A stretch of DNA of 64,000 bases, taken from positions 744,001 through 808,000 of the forward strand of contig NZ_JAGIOH010000001.1 of NCBI RefSeq assembly GCF_017876625.1, in the 5' to 3' direction. Each line of letters opens with the position of its first letter. The first letter of the stretch is position 1. The stretch comes from Streptomyces syringium (GTDB lineage Bacteria; Actinomycetota; Actinomycetes; Streptomycetales; Streptomycetaceae). Shown in pieces: positions 35,501-42,602 of this stretch. The position numbers and the translations under genes are program-made. The notes below the pieces were generated by a model. That model was not told the origin of the DNA. It did not search any database and saw only the letters and a program-made list of their open reading frames with translations.

Positions 35501-38500
35501 CGTCCAGGCGGAGGGCGCCCTCGCCGCTCTCCCACAGGCGCAGGGCCAGGGTCGTCACCGCCCGCCAGAGCTCGCGCAGACTGAGGCCCGGGGGGCTGCC
35601 GGGGTTTCCCTGGCCGCGCCGCTCCTCGAACCGGAGCCAGGAGGTGAACACCTCTTCGTACAGCCCGGCGGGGCTGAGGGCGCGGCCCGCGCCCGCGACC
35701 GCGCGCAGCCGTTCGTGGTCGAGGTCGGCGACGAAGCTGAGCAGGCGGGGATTGCGGCAGAGGGCGAACAGGTCGGGGATGCCTTCCAGCAGGCGGACCC
35801 GGCGGTCGGCGGCGTGCTCGTCCCCGTAGCGGTTCACGAGATAGGTGCGGATCTGCTGCGGGGAGAACTCCTGCAGCGCGAGGACGCGGCGCTGCGGGAG
35901 CAGCCCGACGCGCTCGCCGAGCGCGGTGAGCACCTGGGCCTGGGATCTGAAGTGCTGGGTGCGGCTGCTGACGACGATCTTGGCGCTGTCCACCGCGGCG
36001 TCGAGCAGCACCTGGAGGTGGTCGGCGGCCCGGTCGTAGCTGACCTGGTTGACGAGTTCGTCGAAGCCGTCGAAGAGCAGGACGATGCGGCCCTGGCGGA
36101 GCATGTAGCGGAAGGCGCGCAGGTCGATGGTGTCGACGCCGTGGCTCGCCAGGTGCGCGGCGACGAGCCCGTCGAGGGTGTGGGCCTTGTCGAGGGCGCT
36201 CAGCTGGATCAGCAGCGGGACCAGGTGGGGCAGTTCCTCGGGGAGGCGGCGGGCCAGCTCGCGCAGGGCGAAGGTCTTGCCGTGCCCGAAGTCGCCGAGG
36301 AGCAGCACGAAGCGGCCGTGGTCGGCTTCGAGCAGCCGCAGGAGGTCCTCCACGAGTCCGTCGCGCTCGGCGCCGCCGAGGCGCTCGATCTCGCGGTAGC
36401 GCTGGGGGAGGTAGAGGCCCGGCTGGTACTGGAGGTCGGTGCTCAGCCGTTCGGTCTGGGCGGCCACATAGCCGCGCAGGTCGAGGAGGCCTTGGAATTC
36501 GGTGAAGCTGCGGATGAGGACGCCCCGGCGGCGGGCGCGCTCGCGCAGTTCGCGCGGGGGTGGTGGGCCGTCGTGGACGAGCTCGGCGTCGGGCTCGGTG
36601 TCGGAGGCGTAGATGTGGTCGATGAAGCGGTCGATGTCCTCCGCGTGGGGGGTGCCGACGCAGACGGCCACCCGCTGCTGGCGGACGAAGCCGGATTCGG
36701 TCCAGGTGGCCAGCAGTCCCGGCACGTCGCCGGGGATGCGGCGCAGTTGGACGCCCTCGTGCCGGATGCGGCAGACGTCGGCGACGCGTGCGACGAGGGC
36801 GTCGAGCGGGCCCTCGACGGTGCGGGCCTCCGGTCCGGCGACGGTCTGTCCGGCGCCGTCCTCGTCGGCCGGTGTGCCGGGGGTGGCACCGGCGGCCGCG
36901 GGTGCTTCGGTGCCGGGGGCGGGCGGTGGCTGCGGCGGCCCGAAGGCACGCCGGGCGCCGCGCCACTCGGAGGCGTAGGCCCAGGGTTCCCGGCCGGGGC
37001 GCTCCGGCCAGCGGGTGAGGCCGTCGCGGGTGAGGCGAAGCAGTTGGTGCCGGGCGGGGGCGGCGGCGCCGAGGACGGGGAGTTCCCCGGAGGCGAGGGG
37101 CAGCGCGGCGGCGGTGGGCGAGGCGTCGGCGGCGCGGGGGTCGCCGGCGGGGCCGTGCAGCAGCAGATGCAGCCGGGGGCCGGTGAGCCGGGCGAGCACG
37201 TCGCTGTCGCGCAGGGGCGCGGTGCCGGGGCGGCGGCCGCCGACGCCGGGACCGCCTTCGGGGCCCCGGCGGGGGCCGAGGCCGCTCTCGCGTGCCGGGA
37301 CCGGGGCGGCGCCGTCGAGCGGCCGCAGGGCGCCCGGCGGATGGCGCAGGGCGCCGATGCGCAGCCAGCCCTCCTGTTCGTACGGGCGCAGGGCCTGGGC
37401 GAACCAGGCCGCCTGTTCGGGGCCGAGCCAGCCGTACTGGTCGTCGGGCCGGTGGCTGTAGGCCATCGAGGAGTTGATGCCGGCGACGACGGTGCGCAGG
37501 GCGGGGACGGGGAAGAGGGTCCAGGGCTGGTCGCTGTCGAAGACGGCGTCGAGGCCCTGGTAGAGCTCCTGGAACAGCCGGGCGTAGTGGCGCCACTTGG
37601 GCCAGTACGGCGGCCGGGGCTGCATCTCGTCGGCTTCGCAGGTGCTGAAGTAGGCGCGGCAGGCGGCCTGGCTGACGTCCTGCCCGCCGGGTACGACCGC
37701 GAGCCGGTCGGCGGCGAGGCCGAGCCGGGAGCGCAGTCCGGTCAGGAAGGTCAGCGCCTGGTCGCATTCGCGGGGGCTGCCGGAGGCGGTGAGATCGCCG
37801 GTGACGACGAGGAGGTCGGGCGCGGGGGCGCCGGCGTCGGTGAGCTCGACGAGGTCGCCCCAGACGGCGGCCTGGAGTTCGGCGGGGTCGGCGCCGCGGC
37901 CGAAGCCGGGTCCGGCCAGGTGGAGCACGGAGACGGCTTCCCGGTGGTGGTTCTCCTCGGCGGCCTGCGGGTAGCCGGGCGGGCTCGCGGGGCGCCGGCG
38001 GCCCGCCCAGCCGGGGCTGCCGAGCTGCCGGTCGGAGAGCGGGCGCGGGATGCTCGCGATGGCACCGGGGGCCCCGGGGCCGGCCCCGGGGGAAGCGGTC
38101 GGGCCGCCGGGGAAGCCGGGGTGCTCGGCGGGCCGGGCCCGGCCGTCCAGTGCCTGGCCGACGCGGGTGAGCAGCAGATCGCGGGCGGCGGCGGTGTCAT
38201 GGACGGCGACCAGGTCGACGTAGGTGATCGTGGCGAGCAGGCCCTCGACCGGGATGTCCTCGACGCGGACGGTGATCAGTCTGCGCTCGGGGGCGTCGGG
38301 GTCGGCGCGCAGCGCGGCCTGCCACTCCATGCGGCCGTAGCGGGAGCGCTCGTAGTGGCGGGAGAGGACGGCGATGACGGCGACGGACTCGCTGACGCCG
38401 CGGTCCATGAAGTCGACGAAGTTCGTCCCCGGCACGAAGTCCCAGGCCTGGATGACGGTGCGGTACCCGGCTTCCTCCAGGGTCCACGCTATCCAGGCCG

Positions 38501-38582
38501 CCCAGCGCTCGTCGGCCGGCGAGTAACTGATGAAGAAGTCCAACGGCCGCTGCTGTCCCGCGAGTTCCTGGCGTAGGACCAT
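32574..38582 (-). CDS. TIR / degenerate calcineurin-like / NACHT / pentapeptide / WD40 giant protein
   Basis: 2002 residues from ATG 38582 (GGGG 4 nt upstream; two upstream in-frame starts are weaker). Domains: TIR at about 14-130 (DFFISYSPADERWAAW; Glu86 in SRYGRMEWQ fits the NADase catalytic Glu); a Pro/Gly linker; a calcineurin-like phosphoesterase-like region at about 214-540 whose active-site motifs are eroded; NACHT NTPase with Walker A LLGDFGHGKT near 765 and Walker B IVLLFDGFDEL near 836; pentapeptide repeats at about 1165-1246 (ADLTDASLVGADLSGA); and 14-15 WD40 units at about 1311-1935, enough for two seven-bladed propellers. This is a typical immune-like layout: repeats sense, NACHT oligomerises and TIR acts, probably on NAD. 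It is a single gene with no partner on its strand. Confidence 0.9.
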   Translation of the reverse strand: MVLRQELAGQQRPLDFFISYSPADERWAAWIAWTLEEAGYRTVIQAWDFVPGTNFVDFMDRGVSESVAVIAVLSRHYERSRYGRMEWQAALRADPDAPERRLITVRVEDIPVEGLLATITYVDLVAVHDTAAARDLLLTRVGQALDGRARPAEHPGFPGGPTASPGAGPGAPGAIASIPRPLSDRQLGSPGWAGRRRPASPPGYPQAAEENHHREAVSVLHLAGPGFGRGADPAELQAAVWGDLVELTDAGAPAPDLLVVTGDLTASGSPRECDQALTFLTGLRSRLGLAADRLAVVPGGQDVSQAACRAYFSTCEADEMQPRPPYWPKWRHYARLFQELYQGLDAVFDSDQPWTLFPVPALRTVVAGINSSMAYSHRPDDQYGWLGPEQAAWFAQALRPYEQEGWLRIGALRHPPGALRPLDGAAPVPARESGLGPRRGPEGGPGVGGRRPGTAPLRDSDVLARLTGPRLHLLLHGPAGDPRAADASPTAAALPLASGELPVLGAAAPARHQLLRLTRDGLTRWPERPGREPWAYASEWRGARRAFGPPQPPPAPGTEAPAAAGATPGTPADEDGAGQTVAGPEARTVEGPLDALVARVADVCRIRHEGVQLRRIPGDVPGLLATWTESGFVRQQRVAVCVGTPHAEDIDRFIDHIYASDTEPDAELVHDGPPPPRELRERARRRGVLIRSFTEFQGLLDLRGYVAAQTERLSTDLQYQPGLYLPQRYREIERLGGAERDGLVEDLLRLLEADHGRFVLLLGDFGHGKTFALRELARRLPEELPHLVPLLIQLSALDKAHTLDGLVAAHLASHGVDTIDLRAFRYMLRQGRIVLLFDGFDELVNQVSYDRAADHLQVLLDAAVDSAKIVVSSRTQHFRSQAQVLTALGERVGLLPQRRVLALQEFSPQQIRTYLVNRYGDEHAADRRVRLLEGIPDLFALCRNPRLLSFVADLDHERLRAVAGAGRALSPAGLYEEVFTSWLRFEERRGQGNPGSPPGLSLRELWRAVTTLALRLWESGEGALRLDELTDVAEALSGLADSRLSVGQAAHAVGSGSLLVRTDEGLFQFIHGSVVEWLVAREAAARLGHGDRGEVGLLARRPLSQLAVEFLCDLADHRACQQWAERTLADGTAPEARGRACEDDETARANAVKILSRLRVPAHTDLRGALLAGEDLSYRDFSGVDLTRADLTDASLVGADLSGAVLRDTRLTGTRLDDAHLTGADLRGADVRGARLIGTDLRGARLDGSRWHQAALINAEFDPAAPATPELSTAAIAPGLSVGTGFRPAAVGVPYGFDMRTSRLPEPVSYSPGGELLALGSEDGGVLVCDAATGTALRTLQGHMGRVYAVKFRGRVLATGGADGVVRLWDPISGTCRHRLEVHPDGVWPVSLDPSGDRLATGDAEGTVTLWDTADGTVTHRLPGHRAPVYTAVFSPDGGLLVTGDAAASVRLWDTGSGRLLGELEGHRGAVYRARFSPDGTLVATGDMGDDDHGTVRIWDAGTLRLSHELTGHTGRVYTLDFHPGGRLLASGDTEGRVHLWDPVTGTPAGAPLEVAGAVYQVVFDPEGTVLAAGGSDGAVRLWRITQRPEGWSVVPLRQRPPDHQGSVWACRFRPGDGTGAQESGPLLVTVGNDGVVRLWDTSTGQGRRILRGHGRKVASLAFSADGSHLAACGNDGLVRLWDPATGRRVRELAGHNDRLVSAVFNPAGPVLATSSSDGDVYLWNAVTGEYQREIDAETDHVWAEAFSADGEVLATANDDDTVRLWYRSTGAHVATFAQHRGRVRSIAFHADGSRLATGCDDRFVRLWDLTEHRLTAELDGHTDRVYAVVFGPGDDWLASASWDGQAIVWRDGRPRHRLTGHTGRLWTAAAHPSRPLLATAGDDRVIRLWNPLYGFETGRLSGHTGRILAVAFSPDGSLLASGGEDGTVRLWSVPAEGEPTPRATLIGVPGGWAALAPSGGYKYDGDIAGEFWHVVGMCRFEPGELDDHLPGVRRLATDDPI

Positions 38583-38641
38583 GCACCCCATCCTATGCGT
38601 CAGGTCACTCCCGGTCACCGCTTTCGTGCGAAGTGTGTGCG

Positions 38642-39844
38642 ATGCTCTTGTCCGTGCGCGCCATACATCGTCTGCACGCGTTGGACTGGATGGCCGGGGG
38701 GGTGCTGGCCTGCGGTCTGCTCTGCCTTGCCACGGGGCTGCTGCCGACGGAGCCGGCCGGGGACGCGATGGTCCGCATCATTCCGCTGCTGGCGTTCCTC
38801 GGCACGGTCATCGTGCTCGCCGAACTGACGAGCCGGGCGCAGGTGTTCGACGTCGTGGCGTCGGCGGTGGCACGCGCCGGGCGCGGGAGCTATCCGGCGC
38901 TGTTCGTCCTGTGCGTGGTGTTCGCCTCGGTCACCACCATCACCCTCAATCTGGACACGACGGCGGTGCTGCTGACACCGGTCATGCTGGCGCTGGCCTC
39001 GCGGGTGGGGATCGCGGCCGTGCCGCTCGCGATGACCACGGTCTGGCTGGCCAATACGGCGAGCCTGCTGCTGCCGGTGTCGAATCTGACGAATCTGCTG
39101 GCCGCCGACCGGGTGGCGCTGTCCCCGGCGGGCCTGGCCGCGCGGATGTGGGTGCCCCAACTGGTCTCCATCGCGGTGACGATGGTCTGTCTGTGGCTGT
39201 TCTTCTGGCGGCGCGGCAGGCGCGGTGCGGACGGTTACGTGCCACCGGCCGCGCACCGGCCCGCCGACCGGGTGCTCTTCCGGGTCTGTGCTCTGGCCTG
39301 TGCGGGCTTCCTGCTGGCCATACTGCTCGCCGACATCCCGCTGTGGATGGCGTCGGCGGCGGCGGCCCTGGTGGCGGCCGCGGCCTTCGCGGTGCGGCAG
39401 CGGTCCGCGCTGCGGGTGTCCTTGATCCCGTGGCGGCTGCTGGTCCTGGTGCCGGGGCTGTTCCTGGTGGTGGAGACGGTCAACGTCAACGGTCTGCACG
39501 ACGCGCTGTCGGCGGCGATGGGGACGGACGGCGGGCTGCTCGGGCTGTTCCGGGCGGGGGCGGTCGGCGGCGGGATGTCCAACGTGCTGAACAATCTGCC
39601 GGTGTACCTGGCGGCGGAGTCGGCGGTGCCGGTGGGCAACCACGATCAGTTGCTGGCCCTGCTCATCGGCACCAATGTGGGCCCGGTGGTGACCCCTTGG
39701 GCCTCACTGGCCACTCTGCTGTGGTTCGAGCGCTGCCATGCCCAGGGGGTCAGGGTCTCGCTGAAGGTGTTCCTCGGCACCGGCGCGGTGCTGGCGGCCT
39801 GTGCCGTCCTGGCATCCGTGGCGGCGCTCGCGGCGACGCGCTGA
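38642..39844 (+). CDS. ArsB/SLC13-type ion transporter
   Basis: About 400 residues with 10-12 transmembrane helices. It shows the ArsB/NhaD ion-transporter superfamily pattern of two inverted halves with hairpin motifs: ITLNLDTTAVLLTPVMLAL with SNLTNLLAA in the first half, and GMSNVLNNLPVYLA with GTNVGPVVTPWASLATLLW in the second. Substrates in this superfamily include arsenite, Na+/H+ and carboxylates; no ars regulator or reductase is nearby, so arsenite is not implied. The start is uncertain (ATG 38642, or GTG 38633/38654). It is divergent from the TIR-NACHT gene with about 59 bp between the starts. Confidence 0.85.
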   Translation: MLLSVRAIHRLHALDWMAGGVLACGLLCLATGLLPTEPAGDAMVRIIPLLAFLGTVIVLAELTSRAQVFDVVASAVARAGRGSYPALFVLCVVFASVTTITLNLDTTAVLLTPVMLALASRVGIAAVPLAMTTVWLANTASLLLPVSNLTNLLAADRVALSPAGLAARMWVPQLVSIAVTMVCLWLFFWRRGRRGADGYVPPAAHRPADRVLFRVCALACAGFLLAILLADIPLWMASAAAALVAAAAFAVRQRSALRVSLIPWRLLVLVPGLFLVVETVNVNGLHDALSAAMGTDGGLLGLFRAGAVGGGMSNVLNNLPVYLAAESAVPVGNHDQLLALLIGTNVGPVVTPWASLATLLWFERCHAQGVRVSLKVFLGTGAVLAACAVLASVAALAATR

Positions 39845-39925
39845 GCTAGCCCGGCAAGATCCACCAGACACGTCCTGAGGCCTGGGAGGCCCCTCAGCGC
39901 CCGCCGTCGGCCGTGCTCGCGCCGA

Positions 39926-40822
39926 TCACCCGGCCCGCCCGACCAGGTCCAGGAGGTACGGGAGGTCCCCGGGCCGGCCCGCGACGAAACTGCGGTCGGT
40001 GTCCGGGCCCGTCACACCGGGACGGAACGGCCCCCCGTCCAGGGCCCGGATCTCCAGCCCCGCCTCGGCGGCCAGCAGGGCGCCGGCGGGCAGGTCGATG
40101 GCCTCCGCGCGATAGCCGACGAAGCCGTCGATGTCGCCGCGGGCGAGCATGGACCACGTCAGCAGCGGCGCCCAGAGCTGGAGCAACCTCCGCGAGCGGG
40201 CCTCCAGCACCTCCTTCAGACCGTGGGCGGCCCGGTCGTCGCGCGCCACGCCGTGGCCCTGGGTCCAGGCGAGCAGGGGCCCGGCGGGCGACAGCGGGCG
40301 GGCGGGGCAGCGCATCCGCCCGTGCGGCCCGTAGGCACCGCGGCCGGTCAGGGCGGTCCAGGTCCGGTCGGTGACCGGATCGTGCACGACGCCGACCACG
40401 GGTGCGTCGTCGACGCACAGGGCGATGCCGACGACGTAGGCGGGCAGCCCGATGACGACGTTGTTGCTGCCGTCGAGCGGGTCCACCAGCCAGGTGCGGC
40501 GCGGGGCCCCGTCGGCGGCGTCGCCGTCCAGCGTGCCCGCCTCCTCGGCGAGGATCCGGTCGTGCGGGAAGCCGTCCCGGATCCGCCCGACGACCAGGCG
40601 CTCGGCCATCAGATCGAGTTCGGTGACCACATCGCCGTGGTCCCCCTTGGCCCGGATGCCGTAGTCGTCCTGGAAGCGCGAGCGCAGCAGCGCGCCCGCT
40701 TCCCGCGCGGCGGCGACGGCCAGTCGCCGCTCGGCCGTGAACGGCCCCGCGAACTCCCCGTCGAGGGCGTCCGGGCCGTGGGCCGCGGCCCGGCCTTCGG
40801 TGCTATCGGTGATGAGGCGCAT
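39926..40822 (-). CDS. Inositol-monophosphatase-family phosphatase
   Basis: 298 residues from ATG 40822, with GGAGG 5 nt upstream. It has the Li-sensitive phosphatase motifs: GDHGDVVTELDLMAE (first metal site), EEAG, WLVDPLDGSNNVVIGLP (DPLDGxxN metal motif) and AEAIDLPAGALLAAEAG, which stands for WDxAAG with the Asp kept but Trp and one Ala changed. Possible substrates are inositol phosphates, fructose-1,6-bisphosphate, histidinol phosphate or 3',5'-phosphoadenosine phosphate; sequence alone does not decide. It overlaps the cupin-like gene upstream by 20 nt and is the last gene of a three-gene operon with a membrane protein at its head. Confidence 0.85.
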   Translation of the reverse strand: MRLITDSTEGRAAAHGPDALDGEFAGPFTAERRLAVAAAREAGALLRSRFQDDYGIRAKGDHGDVVTELDLMAERLVVGRIRDGFPHDRILAEEAGTLDGDAADGAPRRTWLVDPLDGSNNVVIGLPAYVVGIALCVDDAPVVGVVHDPVTDRTWTALTGRGAYGPHGRMRCPARPLSPAGPLLAWTQGHGVARDDRAAHGLKEVLEARSRRLLQLWAPLLTWSMLARGDIDGFVGYRAEAIDLPAGALLAAEAGLEIRALDGGPFRPGVTGPDTDRSFVAGRPGDLPYLLDLVGRAG

Positions 40823-41495
40823 CGATCCTCCTGAGGACAGTGCGGGCTGTCCGGGCCGTCTGAGCGGCGTCGCATGTCTGTCGTACCACCCGGTGACCCC
40901 GGCCATGCACCGGCCCGAGGGAGAGGTCGAAGCGCCCGGGTCGTGAACGGCCGAGCAGCAGGGTGGCGGCGGTGCTGCCGCGCGGGATGACGGAGGTGTG
41001 GAACTCCCCTGCCGGAAGGGTGTAGATCTCCCCTCCGACGAGGGTCTGTTCGGGGCCGGGCTCGCAGCTCACCAGGCGCGAAGTCGGCCTGATGTCGTCC
41101 ACCCCGGCGGGATCGCTGCGCACCTCGAAGACCCGGTGGGTGGGGACTTCCGGGTCCTCGCGCACCCGCACCCGCAGATTGCCCACGCTCCCGTACAGCA
41201 CACAGCTGGTCAGTTCCCAGCTGTGCGAGTGGACGGGCGGGGCGGTCGGTGCCGGGTCCGGACCGGTCGTCGTGCCGGGGACGTTCGTACCGAAGACGTG
41301 CAGACAGACGCCGCGGTCGCCGTCGCGCTCCACGGGCAGGCAGAGGAAGCCGAGCGGGTGGCGGACGGCGTACAGCTCGCGCCGCCCGGAGGCGATCTCG
41401 TCGAGGGCCGAGGCGGCCGCGTCGAACAGCCCCGCCACCGCCACGCTTCTGTCCACGGTCCGTTCGAACAGCCGGTAGTCCACGGGTTTGCGCAC
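40803..41495 (-). CDS. Cupin-like protein (cysteine-dioxygenase-like pattern)
   Basis: 230 residues from GTG 41495; GGAGGTGAG lies upstream within the 7-nt gap and the end of the previous gene. The middle carries the cupin pattern PPVHSHSWELTSCVLYGSVGN (two His and a Glu like the first cupin motif), and later GGEIYTLPAGEFHTSVIPRG gives a candidate second-motif His. This resembles thiol dioxygenases or other small metal-binding cupins, and the assignment is tentative. Its last 20 nt overlap the phosphatase gene. It sits between a membrane protein and a phosphatase, an arrangement I do not recognise. Confidence 0.65.
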   Translation of the reverse strand: MRKPVDYRLFERTVDRSVAVAGLFDAAASALDEIASGRRELYAVRHPLGFLCLPVERDGDRGVCLHVFGTNVPGTTTGPDPAPTAPPVHSHSWELTSCVLYGSVGNLRVRVREDPEVPTHRVFEVRSDPAGVDDIRPTSRLVSCEPGPEQTLVGGEIYTLPAGEFHTSVIPRGSTAATLLLGRSRPGRFDLSLGPVHGRGHRVVRQTCDAAQTARTARTVLRRIDAPHHR

Positions 41496-41502
41496 TCGAG
41501 GC

Positions 41503-42465
41503 TCACCTCCGGTACGGATTCTCCGGGTGCAGCGCCTTGTCGATGATGTCGCTGACGTCCCGGTCGGTGAACGCGGCGGGGAGGGGCAGCCCGAGCCCGT
41601 CGAAGAGCCGGTACACCTCGTCGACCGTCGGCTCCTCGCCGAGGGGTTCGGTGCGGATCAGGTCGAGGGTGACCGCCTGCTCCCGGCTCTGGTGGAGTTC
41701 GGTGACGTAGTAGTCGTAGAGCGGCCGGTTCCGCTCGACCAGCAGATTGACCCGGCGGGGGTCGTCCTGAGTGATGATCAGGCAGGACGCGGACAGGTCG
41801 AAGCGCAGGGTGGGCACGACGGAGGAGAGGTGGACACCGATCTCCAGGGTGTCCAGCCGCTGCCGGTACCAGCAGGCGGCGAGCACCGTGGCGAAGGACT
41901 CCTTGCGGGTCCGGTCGGCGCTCCAGGCATCGGGCGGTACGACGTCCAGCCGGTGGGCGAAGGTCTGCCGGAAGCGGGCGTACGCCGCACACGCCTGCTC
42001 GTCGGCCGGGTTGACGATGTCGATCTTCATGGAGAGGGAGCGGCGCTGCCGCTGCGCCTCCCGGACGCAGACCGGCAGGGTCACGGCGCGCAGATACGTA
42101 CCGGTGCCGCCCTTGAAGATCCAGTGGTCGGTGTTCTGGCGCGCCTGCTCCAGGGCCCGTTCGAGCTCGGCGCCGGACAACGAACGGACCATGGTGAGGT
42201 CTTCGAGCGCGTGCCGGGTGCCGGTGGTCGCCTCGCGGATGTCCGCGATCCGCCGTCGTCGCTCGGTCAGCGTCCCGAAGACGAGCGCGGCCAGGACCAG
42301 CAGGGTCGCGCCGGAGGTGACGTTGTCGTCGACGTTCTGGTCGAAGATGTCCAGCAGACCGATGATGAGGGCGGCGCCGGTGGCGACGACGCCGTCGAGG
42401 TTCTTGATGGTCCAGGAGACGGCCTTCTCGACCCGGCCCCCCGGATCCGTGGTTCTGCGCGCCAC
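41503..42465 (-). CDS. Membrane-anchored protein of unknown function, operon head
   Basis: 320 residues from GTG 42465 (GGAGAGGTGG precedes it; a start at 42495 is possible). Two hydrophobic segments (about 19-35 and 43-60) form an N-terminal hairpin, followed by a basic ERRRRIADIRE stretch and a cytosolic domain of about 240 residues. Within it, DHWIFKGGTGTYLRAVTLP, RSLSMKIDIVNPADEQAC and TLRFDLSASCLIITQDDP have the alternating strands and glycines of an enzyme-like alpha/beta fold; a PLD-like relationship is conceivable but HKD is not seen. It is 7 nt upstream of the cupin-like gene. The membrane anchor plus two small enzymes suggests a signalling or stress module. Confidence 0.7.
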   Translation of the reverse strand: MARRTTDPGGRVEKAVSWTIKNLDGVVATGAALIIGLLDIFDQNVDDNVTSGATLLVLAALVFGTLTERRRRIADIREATTGTRHALEDLTMVRSLSGAELERALEQARQNTDHWIFKGGTGTYLRAVTLPVCVREAQRQRRSLSMKIDIVNPADEQACAAYARFRQTFAHRLDVVPPDAWSADRTRKESFATVLAACWYRQRLDTLEIGVHLSSVVPTLRFDLSASCLIITQDDPRRVNLLVERNRPLYDYYVTELHQSREQAVTLDLIRTEPLGEEPTVDEVYRLFDGLGLPLPAAFTDRDVSDIIDKALHPENPYRR

Positions 42466-42602
42466 TGCCCCACCTCTCCCCCGGATACCGGTCATGGTAG
42501 GAGGGGACGGAGCCCGGCGACCAGGTTTCCGCTTCTCACGGGTGCGTTCCGCGCCATCGCCTCGTGGCGGCGCCCGTCATGGCGATCACCTTCCCTCGGG
42601 TC

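Noticed and set aside
32616..38576. A 1986-codon open frame on the plus strand opposite the TIR-NACHT gene
   Set aside because: It mirrors the real gene codon by codon. In very high GC DNA the antisense frame in phase with third positions stays open. Its product is a Gly/Val/Ala/Glu-rich string with no domain, whereas the minus strand encodes clear TIR, NACHT and WD40 motifs.
38642..39844. Arsenite efflux pump of an ars operon
   Set aside because: The fold is ArsB-like, but no arsR, arsC or arsA homologue is near and the superfamily has many substrates.
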